A DNA stretch of 64,000 nt from Verrucomicrobiia bacterium (GTDB lineage: Bacteria; Verrucomicrobiota; Verrucomicrobiia; Verrucomicrobiales; Akkermansiaceae), in contig JAUIGV010000009.1 of the NCBI GenBank assembly GCA_030432565.1, positions 1 to 64,000 of the forward strand, given 5' to 3'. The position numbers and the translations under genes were made by a program. Under the pieces are notes generated by a model. It did not search any database and was not told where the DNA came from. It saw only the letters and a program-made list of their open reading frames with translations. Below, one piece after another: positions 51,222 to 58,971 of the stretch; within the stretch, counting starts at the first letter, position 1, and every line of letters starts with the position of its first letter.

Positions 51222-52112
51222 ATGAGTAAAGTAGCATTCGTCGGCGTCGGCCGCATGGGCGCCAATATGGCACGTCACCTCCAACTCGATTGCGGACACG
51301 ATGTCACGGCAGTCTATGATGTGAACAAGGAAGCCTCAGCAGGAATTGCAAACGAGCTTGGGGCCAAAGACTGCGGCACCCTGGCGGAAGTCACCGATGC
51401 TGCAGAGATCATCTTCACCGTGGTGACCAATGATGATGCCATGCGGGCCATCTTCCTGCAGGACGGTGACAATCTCCTCTCCGGTTCATCCGGTAAAACC
51501 TTCATCAACTGCGCGACTCTTTCACCGGGAATTCACAAGGAAGTTTACGAAGCCGGAAAGAGCGTCGGAGCCCACGTTCTCGAAGGTGCGATGGCCTCAT
51601 CGATTTCCCAGGCCCGCGAAGGGAAGCTATTCCTCATGATCGGAGGAGATCAGGAGGTCTTCGACGAGCACAAGGACATCCTTGAGCAACTTTCGGTCAA
51701 TCTTCGGCTCTGCGGACCCATCGGAAAGGCCGCCGAAGTTAAGGCCCTGGTGAACATGGTCATGAATATTAATACCGCGGCTCTCGCCGAGGGCTTGGGC
51801 CTTGCGGATGCCCTGGGCCTCGATTTGGAGATGGTGTGCGACATTTTCGCCCAGACCGGTGCGAATAGCCGCGTGCTCGAGACTGATTCCGAAGATATGA
51901 TCGCCCGGGACCACGAATGTTGGTTTTCAGCGGAGCACGCTGCCAAGGATTCCGGAATTGCTGCCGCTCTGGCCGGAGAGGCCGGTATCAATCTTCCTGT
52001 CAACGATGCCACCAAGGCCCAATATGATAGAATGGTGACTGTGGGACTTGGTGAACTCGACAAATCGGGGATCGCCGAGCTCACCTTCAAGGGGCGGGGA
52101 CCCTCGGCCTAA
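51222..52112 (+). CDS. Beta-hydroxyacid dehydrogenase (HIBADH family)
   Basis: 296 residues. The Rossmann motif GVGRMGANMARHL lies at 8-20, followed by YDVNKE. FINCATLSPGIHKE and VLEGAMASSISQAREGKL are the substrate-binding segment, and KAAEVKALVNMVMNIN holds the catalytic Lys. The family oxidises 3-hydroxyisobutyrate, tartronate semialdehyde, succinic semialdehyde or similar acids with NAD(P). The exact substrate is unknown. It ends the NHL-MBL-dehydrogenase unit at a strong terminator. Confidence 0.88.
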   Translation: MSKVAFVGVGRMGANMARHLQLDCGHDVTAVYDVNKEASAGIANELGAKDCGTLAEVTDAAEIIFTVVTNDDAMRAIFLQDGDNLLSGSSGKTFINCATLSPGIHKEVYEAGKSVGAHVLEGAMASSISQAREGKLFLMIGGDQEVFDEHKDILEQLSVNLRLCGPIGKAAEVKALVNMVMNINTAALAEGLGLADALGLDLEMVCDIFAQTGANSRVLETDSEDMIARDHECWFSAEHAAKDSGIAAALAGEAGINLPVNDATKAQYDRMVTVGLGELDKSGIAELTFKGRGPSA

Positions 52113-52130
52113 GAGCACCAAATTTAGCGG

Positions 52131-52165
52131 GAAGTGGCGGTTTTTGGCCCGCCACTTCTTTTTTT
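52131..52165 (+). terminator. Intrinsic terminator
   Basis: A 10-bp perfect stem (52131-52140 with 52149-52158), 8-nt loop and seven T, 18 bp after the dehydrogenase stop. Confidence 0.92.
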
Positions 52166-52219
52166 CCCCGATTTAGCCTCTTGTTCTCAATATTTCCGAC
52201 ATTTTCCAAACTTCGTGGT

Positions 52220-52249
52220 TTGACAGGTTGAGGCTGAATTTTGTTTAAT
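52220..52249 (+). promoter_or_regulatory. Sigma-70-like promoter of the proline-rich gene
   Basis: A consensus TTGACA at 52220-52225 and TTTAAT at 52244-52249, spaced by 18 bp, 60 bp before the ATG. It lies right after a terminator, as expected for a new transcript. Confidence 0.55.
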
Positions 52250-52309
52250 CACCGAAAGCACTGGTAAACACCACGCGATTATTCCAATCACAAACACCAC
52301 GATCTAATT

Positions 52310-52927
52310 ATGGCCGACGAAAACGAAAACGCACCGCCCGCACCCGATGATCAGACTTCATCGGTGCCCGTTAAGAAAGAGACCGTCCGCGTGACTCTCA
52401 AGGCTGATCCGCCTGCGCCCACGGCACCGAGTGCTCCCACTCCACCGCCAGCCCCGACTGCGGGTGCGCCCAAGCCTCCGGCCCCGGCACCCACAATTCC
52501 TTTGAAGACCGCTCCGGCACCGACCGGCGCTCCGACTCCTCCGCCGGCCCCAACTGCGGGTGGAGCTCCCCGGCCGCCGGCCCCAGCTCCTACTATTCCT
52601 CTCAAAACGAGTCCGGGAGCTTCTGGTCCGGCAACCGTTCCTCTCAAGACTTCACCGGCACCTTCCGCTCCGGGAGCTCCTACAACTGCTCTTCCACAGG
52701 CTACGGTGCAACTGCAAAGTACCCAACAACTCGGGCAGCCCTCTGCTCCGACTGCTCCGACAATGGCAACCATTGGCACCATCGCGATGGACGATGATGA
52801 CGAGGAGGCAAGCGACACCATCCCAACGGTGATGTCCATTCTTGCGTTTGTTCTCAGTCTCGCAGTTCTTGCGCTGACTGTCATGTTCTGGATTACCGAG
52901 AAAGAGTTCGGTGATCTTTTCAAATAA
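52310..52927 (+). CDS. Proline-rich, C-terminally anchored protein
   Basis: 205 residues. About 30-150 is low-complexity Pro/Ala/Thr with repeated units APTIPLKT (two near-identical APAPTIPLKT copies plus ATVPLKT), PPPAPTAG and similar. An acidic patch MDDDDEEASD follows, then a transmembrane helix at about 173-195 (VMSILAFVLSLAVLALTVMFW) and a short tail. With no signal peptide, the proline-rich part should lie in the cytoplasm. The acidic/charged linker suggests a scaffold. I do not recognise a family. A 26-residue membrane peptide gene follows 25 bp later. Confidence 0.75.
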   Translation: MADENENAPPAPDDQTSSVPVKKETVRVTLKADPPAPTAPSAPTPPPAPTAGAPKPPAPAPTIPLKTAPAPTGAPTPPPAPTAGGAPRPPAPAPTIPLKTSPGASGPATVPLKTSPAPSAPGAPTTALPQATVQLQSTQQLGQPSAPTAPTMATIGTIAMDDDDEEASDTIPTVMSILAFVLSLAVLALTVMFWITEKEFGDLFK

Positions 52928-52952
52928 GACTCAAATTACATAAACCAAAATT

Positions 52953-53033
52953 ATGGCACTTCCTCTGATCATTTTTGTTATCGCCGCCGGTGTTGCGGTC
53001 CTCAACTTCCTTACCATGGGCGTTGGCGGATAG
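52953..53033 (+). CDS. 26-residue membrane microprotein
   Basis: ATG at 52953 to TAG at 53031 encodes 26 residues: MALPLIIFVIAAGVAV, then LNFLTMGVGG. It is a single hydrophobic helix ending in a Gly-rich tail. It starts 25 bp after the proline-rich gene and before that transcript's terminator at 53100. The upstream spacing and A-rich context resemble the leader of the preceding gene. Its length is below usual annotation cut-offs. Translation is inferred. Confidence 0.5.
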   Translation: MALPLIIFVIAAGVAVLNFLTMGVGG

Positions 53034-53099
53034 ATGCCGGGATGCGAGACTCGTAAAGATTTTTTTGTTCCGGCCCTGTTTGTCGGCAAACTCCTCAAA

Positions 53100-53125
53100 G
53101 GGTGGCTCTTGACGCCACCCTTTTT
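53100..53125 (+). terminator. Intrinsic terminator
   Basis: A 7-bp stem (53100-53106 with 53114-53120), extendable by A-T pairs, and five T. It closes the proline-rich/microprotein transcript and sits 17 bp before trxA. Confidence 0.85.
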
Positions 53126-53142
53126 ACGTACATATTCGCGTC

Positions 53143-53463
53143 ATGGCTCTAACAATTACTGAAGAAAACTTCGACGCCGAAGTCCTCAAATCCGACCAAC
53201 CCGTTCTTGTCGACTTTTGGGCCGAGTGGTGCGGACCCTGCAAAATGATCTCTCCCATGGTGGACGCGGTGGCCGCAGAGGTCGAAGGCACCGCCAAGGT
53301 CGGAAAGTGCAATTTGGACGACGGTCAGGCTCTTGCAGCCAAGTATGGCATTCGTTCCATCCCAACCCTCTTATTCTTCAAGGACGGAGAAGTGAAGGAC
53401 CAGATCGTAGGTGCAAATGTGACCCAGGGACAAATTTCCGAGAAGCTTCAGGCGCTCGCGTAA
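53143..53463 (+). CDS. trxA: Thioredoxin
   Basis: 106 residues, the classic single-domain length. The active site WCGPCK places the redox Cys pair at 30 and 33. [22 protein letters not shown] with the cis-Pro, and [11 protein letters not shown] are all as in TrxA. It reduces cytoplasmic disulfides with NADPH via thioredoxin reductase (not in the window). A terminator precedes it by 17 bp and another follows, so it is monocistronic; its promoter must overlap the preceding hairpin region. Confidence 0.97.
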   Translation: MALTITEENFDAEVLKSDQPVLVDFWAEWCGPCKMISPMVDAVAAEVEGTAKVGKCNLDDGQALAAKYGIRSIPTLLFFKDGEVKDQIVGANVTQGQISEKLQALA

Positions 53464-53490
53464 ACGCAGTCGAAAAACCAAATCACAAAA

Positions 53491-53520
53491 AAACGGGAGG
53501 TTCGAATGAGCCTCCCGTTT
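53491..53520. terminator. Bidirectional intrinsic terminator
   Basis: A 10-bp stem (53491-53500 with 53511-53520) flanked by A and T runs, between trxA and the convergent entericidin-like gene. Confidence 0.85.
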
Positions 53521-53536
53521 TGTTTGAAGAGCGGGG

Positions 53537-53683
53537 TTACCACTTCTTACCATACGCGGTATTTTCCAGCCCCTGGCCGAGGCGTTGGAAATCACGGCCC
53601 ATTCCAAGGAAGGTATTACAGGATGAAAGTAATAGTGAGGATCCGAGGGCGGCGGCAATCATTAATGGAAGTCGAAATTTCAT
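53537..53683 (-). CDS. Entericidin-like small lipoprotein
   Basis: 48 residues, ATG at 53683 and TAA at 53537. The N-terminus MKFRLPLMIAAALGSSLLLS leads to a lipobox LSSC (Cys22). The mature part NTFLGMGRDFQRLGQGLENT follows the entericidin pattern (CNT...G.G.D.Q..G..). Entericidins are tiny membrane lipoproteins; E. coli EcnA/EcnB act as antidote and toxin. Only one copy is present here. It is downstream of dnaG on the same strand (64 bp) and ends at the shared terminator. Confidence 0.75.
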   Translation of the reverse strand: MKFRLPLMIAAALGSSLLLSSCNTFLGMGRDFQRLGQGLENTAYGKKW

Positions 53684-53747
53684 ATCGCCAAACTAATAAG
53701 CGCGCCGACTTCGTGCAAGCCCTTTATGAACTCGCATCTCCGGGATC

Positions 53748-55559
53748 CTAAAACCTTTGATCGAGTTCTTTAAGGATCAGCTGCAGGCGTTTCACCTCCT
53801 CAAATGCTTCAAAAATTTGCTCGGAGGTGAGGTTTGGATCGTTGAGCCTGGTCCGAAGAGCCTTTTCCTTGATTTGATAAAAGCGGGCGGAAAGCATCGC
53901 GATCGTATCGCTGGCCGAGGCAACCGGGTCCTCCGGGAGGGAATCGCTAAAGCCATCTTCCAAGGCAATTCGATCGCTCGTCGGAATCGTCATCAGATAG
54001 GCCTGTTTTGATGCCTCACTTTCGGGATTGGGGCGTTTCGAAAGAATATCGAGGAGAACATGGCTTCCCAGAGTTTCGGTGAGACATTCCTGAAGGTTTT
54101 CCAATTGCTCTCGGATATATTCGGCTGCAGCTTCCGAGTTCAGGGCAAGGTGGCACAGGTAGATGACAAAATGGTCAATCGCGGTAGGTTCAACCTTTGC
54201 CGCTTTTTCATCGTCATTCTCTCGTGGCCTGAAGCGCTTGAGATTCTTCTTGGCTACTGCCACCGCCTGTCGGAAATCATCGACTCCGAGGCGGAGTCGA
54301 ATGGCAAGATTCTGAATGGTTGCGTCCCGGAGGAGATCGTCATCCATGACACAGACCGATTTGGCGAGATCCTGTAGCAGCTTTGTCCTCTCCGCAGGAG
54401 AGGATAAATCAATGGTTTTGAGCTCTTTGTCGAGTTTGGCGTCGAAGTATTCCTTGGCCGAATCCAGAAGTTCGCGAAAAGTTTCGGCGCCATTTTCTTT
54501 CACGAATGTGTCCGGGTCCTCACCCTCGGGGAGATGCATGAGACGAACCGGAAGCCCCTGTGCGGTGAGTTGCTTGAATGTTTTGTCGGCAGCAGCGAGT
54601 CCGGCGCTGTCACCATCGTAGCACAGAACAACCCGGTCGGTGTAGCGTTTGATCATACGGGCGTGTTGCTCGGTGAAGGCCGTGCCGAGCGGCGCGATCG
54701 TATTTTCAAATCCCGATTCGTGAAGGACGATGGCATCGACCTGACCTTCGCAGATGAGCGCAAACTTCTCTTTTCCCATGGCGCGCCGCGCTTTATTGAG
54801 GGCGAAGAGAAGCTTCGACTTGTTGAAAAGGGGCGTTTCGTTGGTGTTGATGTATTTGCCTCTCTTGTCATCTTCCCGGAGGATTCGGGCGCTGAAGCCG
54901 ACGACATCGTCAACGTCGTTTTGAATGGGAAAAGTGAGTTGATCGTAAAACTTCACCCAGAGTCCGGAGCGGGGATTGTCTTTTTCCCGCAATCCTCCCA
55001 GCCCGGCCTGAAGAATTTCTCGACCGTTAAATCCACCTTCCCTGGCCATTTGTAAAAAGAGATTGGAGTTACGTGGAGCCCAGCCAATCAGCCATTTTTG
55101 GGCGGTTTCCTTGCTGAAGCCTCTGCTCTTTAAATATTCCCTGGCGTGGGCCGCATCGGGGTTTTTTAAGAGTTGTTCGTGGAAGAAGCGGGCGGCCTTG
55201 TTGTTCAGCTCTTTCAAGCGGGAAATTTTTCGGCGCTTGCGGTCTGACTCGGGGTCATGAGCTTCTTCAATGATTGGGATGCCTGCCCGATCAGCCAGTT
55301 TTCTGACGGCGTCAACAAAGGGGAGGTTTTCGTACTCCATCAAGAAGTTGAGAGCGCTGCCACTGGCATCACAGCCGAAACATTTGTAGCGTTGTCTGGC
55401 GGGGTTGATATTGAAAGAAGGAGTCTTCTCACCGTGGAACGGGCAGTTGATCTTGAAATCCGAACCGGATCGCTTGAGTGGGAAATATCCTCCGATCAAG
55501 TCGACAATATCCGTCGCCTCAAGGATACGTTCGATTGTTTCTCTCGGAATCATTCCCAC
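53748..55559 (-). CDS. dnaG: DNA primase
   Basis: 603 residues, normal for DnaG. The zinc-binding domain has C39, H42 (CPFH), C60 and C63 (CFGC). The core has the TOPRIM acidic residues in LICEGQVDAIVL and LCYDGDSAGLAAA. The C-terminal about 150 residues are the diverged helicase-binding part (HFVIYLCHLALNSE). It makes RNA primers for replication. No rpsU or rpoD is next to it, so the usual macromolecular-synthesis operon is broken here. Confidence 0.96.
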   Translation of the reverse strand: MGMIPRETIERILEATDIVDLIGGYFPLKRSGSDFKINCPFHGEKTPSFNINPARQRYKCFGCDASGSALNFLMEYENLPFVDAVRKLADRAGIPIIEEAHDPESDRKRRKISRLKELNNKAARFFHEQLLKNPDAAHAREYLKSRGFSKETAQKWLIGWAPRNSNLFLQMAREGGFNGREILQAGLGGLREKDNPRSGLWVKFYDQLTFPIQNDVDDVVGFSARILREDDKRGKYINTNETPLFNKSKLLFALNKARRAMGKEKFALICEGQVDAIVLHESGFENTIAPLGTAFTEQHARMIKRYTDRVVLCYDGDSAGLAAADKTFKQLTAQGLPVRLMHLPEGEDPDTFVKENGAETFRELLDSAKEYFDAKLDKELKTIDLSSPAERTKLLQDLAKSVCVMDDDLLRDATIQNLAIRLRLGVDDFRQAVAVAKKNLKRFRPRENDDEKAAKVEPTAIDHFVIYLCHLALNSEAAAEYIREQLENLQECLTETLGSHVLLDILSKRPNPESEASKQAYLMTIPTSDRIALEDGFSDSLPEDPVASASDTIAMLSARFYQIKEKALRTRLNDPNLTSEQIFEAFEEVKRLQLILKELDQRF

Positions 55560-55615
55560 GCACGTAGTGTGAATCGGATGTTTGGACTTCGCCAGCCTTG
55601 GGTTAGGTTCCTCCT

Positions 55616-57043
55616 ATGAAAACGGTTATTTTTTACATCCTTGCGGGCCTTGGTCTGCTCTTTGGTCAGGATAAGAAGGTTTTTGGGAAATCAGATGAAG
55701 AGAGCTATGCCGGAAAAATCATCCGAATTGAGGTGGGTGAGAATTCACTCACAAACGGTCAAAGCTTTAAGTTCTGGGAGCGGGTTCTGGAGCGGGCCTC
55801 CGATGAAGGGGCCAAGGGCATTATCTTCGATCTCGATACCCCCGGTGGTTTGGCTTTCCCGACCGAGGAGCTCATGACGAAAATTGCGAATGTGGGTGTT
55901 CCTACGGTGGCTTTCGTCAATCCCAACGCCATAAGCGCGGGCTCCTTTATCGCTGTTTCGACCGACCGGATCTACATGACGCCGGGTTCGAAAATTGGCT
56001 CATCCGGAATCATCGACGGTTCGGGCCGGGAAATCGACCCGGTGAGAAGGGCGAAATTGGAGAGCTATTTTGGCGCGCAGATTCGCTATATTGCGCAACA
56101 GAAGGGATACAATCCCGAGGTGATTGAAGCCATGATGTTTCTGAGCGACGAGAAACGGGTGATTGGGGATGTCGAGGTGAAGCCCGGTTCCTTGCTGAAT
56201 CTTAATTCAAGTGAAGCGACGAAAATGATGAGCGATGGGCCTCTCCTGGCTCAAGCGGAATTGGCTTCTCTCGAGGAGGTCTTGAAAGCAGAGGGCTGGA
56301 GTGAGGAGGATTTGATCACTGCAAAGCCGACCGGCTTTGAGCGTCTTGCCTGGTGGATCGCCGGCTTTTCCGGAGTCCTGATTATGGTTGGTCTGGGAGG
56401 AGGGTATCTGGAACTCAAGACGCCGGGCTTTGGAATTGGCGGAATCATTTGTCTCTCTGCTTTTGGTCTTTTCTTTTTTGGAAATTACATGGCCGGCAAT
56501 ATGGCGGGCTATGAACTTGCGGCACTTTTTGTGATTGGAATCGCTCTCATCGGAGTCGAGGTCTTCGTCATTCCGGGCTTTGGAGTTGCCGGGATCACAG
56601 GGCTTCTTTTGGTCGTGGGATCGTTGGTTTTTTCGATGTTCGACGGTGTGACCTGGGATACCTATCAGTGGGGAGGCTCCGAGGAGATCAGCGTCCTGGA
56701 TGCTCTCCAGAAGCCCGCAATGAATGTGGCATTGGGAATTTTTGGATCACTCTTCCTCTTGTTTCTTATGATGAAATTCCTTCCCAAGGTGAAGTTCATT
56801 GAGAACACCATGCTGCCCGGATCGTTGAAGCGAGGAACCGGCGCTGGAGATCCCTCCGAGGCGGGAGCTTTGGTCGGCATGACCGGAGTCGCAATCACTG
56901 ATTTACGACCGAATGGAAAAGCGGAGATCGATGGCGCCATCCTGGAGGTTCTCGCCGACGGAGTTTTCCTGGAGAGAGGGGAGTCCGTGCGAGTCATTAG
57001 CGATGACGGAATGGGAATCACCGTTAAGAAAGTGCCGACTTAG
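55616..57043 (+). CDS. nfeD: NfeD-family membrane-bound serine protease
   Basis: 475 residues. A signal/anchor helix starts it. About 35-210 is a ClpP/SppA-like domain: GIIFDLDTPGGLAFPTEELM, then NPNAISAGSFIAVSTDRIYM, with the candidate nucleophile Ser in NAISAGS and Lys further on. About 235-390 holds four to five transmembrane helices. About 405-475 is the NfeD OB-fold (LVGMTGVAITDLRPNGKAEIDG). Long NfeD proteins cleave membrane proteins such as stomatin partners. No stomatin gene follows; the next gene is convergent with a 4-bp overlap. Confidence 0.9.
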   Translation: MKTVIFYILAGLGLLFGQDKKVFGKSDEESYAGKIIRIEVGENSLTNGQSFKFWERVLERASDEGAKGIIFDLDTPGGLAFPTEELMTKIANVGVPTVAFVNPNAISAGSFIAVSTDRIYMTPGSKIGSSGIIDGSGREIDPVRRAKLESYFGAQIRYIAQQKGYNPEVIEAMMFLSDEKRVIGDVEVKPGSLLNLNSSEATKMMSDGPLLAQAELASLEEVLKAEGWSEEDLITAKPTGFERLAWWIAGFSGVLIMVGLGGGYLELKTPGFGIGGIICLSAFGLFFFGNYMAGNMAGYELAALFVIGIALIGVEVFVIPGFGVAGITGLLLVVGSLVFSMFDGVTWDTYQWGGSEEISVLDALQKPAMNVALGIFGSLFLLFLMMKFLPKVKFIENTMLPGSLKRGTGAGDPSEAGALVGMTGVAITDLRPNGKAEIDGAILEVLADGVFLERGESVRVISDDGMGITVKKVPT

Positions 57044-58842
57044 ATCGTCTCGTCGGAGGCATTCTGCTGACGAGAAATGTCGTTTAAGGTGAGAATCCCC
57101 GCTATTTTCTCGCGATTGGTGGGGCTGACGACCGGGACCTGCTGAAAGTCGCGCGAAATCAGGTGATTGGCGGCGTCACGAATCGAGCAATTGGTGTCGA
57201 CGACAAAAAGTTTTTGATTCGCGATGAGGTCCGAGAGGTGGGAATCCGGTGCGGCTTGTTGGATTTCCGCACGGGTAACGATTCCGCAAAGTCGCCCGTC
57301 ATCGAGAACCGGATACCCGTGGTGCCTTTCGGTTCGGGTCCGCAGTTCATTGCGCGTCTCTTCAATGGTGGCATTCAGCGATAGCCCCTCCACGTCATGG
57401 GTCATGATGGTGCTCACTGGTAGTTTCGCATAGTCTTGTGCGCCGCGATAGCTGGGAAGGTGTCTCAGTGAAATGCCATCTTGAAGCAGGAGTGCGTTGT
57501 AAATTGAAACACTGCCGAGACGACTCGCAATCGCCCATGCAATGAGATTGCCACCCATCAATGGAAGAATTAACGAGTAGGTCCCGGTCATCTCAAAGAT
57601 CATGATCAGGGACGTTAGAGGATTGCGAATGACCGAGCCAAAAAGAGAGCCCATGCCGAGAAGCACGCAGGCACCGATGACGTGTTGATCCCCGGGATAA
57701 CCGGGCAGGGGAAAGAGTTTTTGAAGCTCCGCGAGACCTATTCCGGTCATCCCGCCGATCATGCCACCGAGAAACAAGGTTGGCGAAAAAAGACCTCCGG
57801 AGCCTCCCGTGGCATAATTAATAACCACGGCGATTCCTTTTAGAACGAAAAGAACAGCCAGGACGCCAAAGGCGAGCTTGGATTCAAAGGCAAGTTCCAG
57901 ACTTTCGTAACCCACGCTGAAAACGTCTTTGGTTTGGTGACCCAGCATCCCGGTGAGAAACCAGGCGCTCAGGCCAAGGCAACCGATGACGAAACCTCCG
58001 CTGGCGGGTCTGAGCCAGAGAGGCATGAGTTTTCGTGATTTGAGAAACTGACGAAGCCCGAGAATCGATCCGGTGAAGAGGGGGCCAAACAGTCCGGCCA
58101 CGATTCCCAAGGGGATGGCGACGAGCATCCACAGAGCGGTTTCGTAGTGGAGACCCAGGTGGGTTTGGACGACCGGATCCGCTCCGAGAATCATTCGCGA
58201 TACGGTTGCCGCAATGACGACCGCAATGGCTATTCCGCCCAGTGCTTTGGTCGAAAAGTCATCGAGTAGTTCCTCGAAGACGAACATAATGGCTGCGATG
58301 GGTGCATTAAAGGCGGCCGCAATACCTCCAGCCACTCCAACTGGAACCATCGCTTGTTTTCTCAGAGGGTCGCGAAATCCCCAGCGTCCGATTTTTGATC
58401 CAACCGCTGCCGAGACGTGCACTGTGGGACCCTCCCGCCCCAGCGAGTTTCCGAGGCCGACGTAGAGAATACCGAGAACAAATCTCCAGATTCCAGTGAA
58501 CGCCGAGATGTGCCCCCCTTTGTTGAAGTAGGCCGCCTTGGTTTGGGGGATGCCGCTACCTGCGCATTGCGGTGCCCATTTTTGCACGGCCAGTCCGACG
58601 ATCAGTCCTCCCAGCGTAGGTGCCAAAAGCATGACCCCGATGAAGCCCCAGAAGGATTGAGATCTGGCCAGCTGCCAAACCAAATCAAAGAGGCTATGAA
58701 TGGCGAGGTGGAATCCGACTCCCACGAGCCCGCAAACCAAACCACACATGATGCACAGCGCGAGAAAGCGCTGCTGATCGTCCATGCGCGCACGCATCCA
58801 CTCGGGGAGGCTGCGACGCTTTTTGACGGAGGTTTTGGACAC
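57040..58842 (-). CDS. CLC chloride channel/antiporter with CBS domains
   Basis: 600 residues. The CLC selectivity motifs are GSGIPQ at 95-100, GNSLGREGPTVHVSAAVGS at 131-149 with the gating glutamate E137, and GGSGGLFSPTLFLGG near 340-354 (GGxFxPxL form). About 470-600 are two CBS domains (VSTIMTHDVEGLSL; GYPVLDDGRLCGIVTRAE; QVPVVSP) that usually bind adenine nucleotides. It exchanges chloride for protons or acts as a channel. The 3' end overlaps nfeD by 4 bp. A hairpin lies directly upstream of the start. Confidence 0.93.
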   Translation of the reverse strand: MSKTSVKKRRSLPEWMRARMDDQQRFLALCIMCGLVCGLVGVGFHLAIHSLFDLVWQLARSQSFWGFIGVMLLAPTLGGLIVGLAVQKWAPQCAGSGIPQTKAAYFNKGGHISAFTGIWRFVLGILYVGLGNSLGREGPTVHVSAAVGSKIGRWGFRDPLRKQAMVPVGVAGGIAAAFNAPIAAIMFVFEELLDDFSTKALGGIAIAVVIAATVSRMILGADPVVQTHLGLHYETALWMLVAIPLGIVAGLFGPLFTGSILGLRQFLKSRKLMPLWLRPASGGFVIGCLGLSAWFLTGMLGHQTKDVFSVGYESLELAFESKLAFGVLAVLFVLKGIAVVINYATGGSGGLFSPTLFLGGMIGGMTGIGLAELQKLFPLPGYPGDQHVIGACVLLGMGSLFGSVIRNPLTSLIMIFEMTGTYSLILPLMGGNLIAWAIASRLGSVSIYNALLLQDGISLRHLPSYRGAQDYAKLPVSTIMTHDVEGLSLNATIEETRNELRTRTERHHGYPVLDDGRLCGIVTRAEIQQAAPDSHLSDLIANQKLFVVDTNCSIRDAANHLISRDFQQVPVVSPTNREKIAGILTLNDISRQQNASDETI

Positions 58843-58852
58843 GGGCGGTCCT

Positions 58853-58879
58853 CTAGCACGTCTTGCCCTGCGGTGCTAG
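58853..58879. repeat. Inverted repeat before the CLC gene
   Basis: CTAGCAC (58853-58859) and its complement (58873-58879) flank 13 nt, starting 11 bp upstream of the CLC start. It could fold in the mRNA leader near the ribosome site or bind a regulator. It is not a fluoride riboswitch as far as I can read. Confidence 0.5.
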
Positions 58880-58971
58880 CCCGATGCAGAAGGAATTGCC
58901 GGGCAACGTTTTCCGCAGTCGTCAAAAAGTGCGAAATACGATGACAGTCTGAAGATAGCCACTCTGTCGCA

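Noticed and set aside
58843-58971. Fluoride riboswitch before the CLC gene
   Set aside because: The region has one simple inverted repeat but none of the conserved fluoride-aptamer sequence elements.
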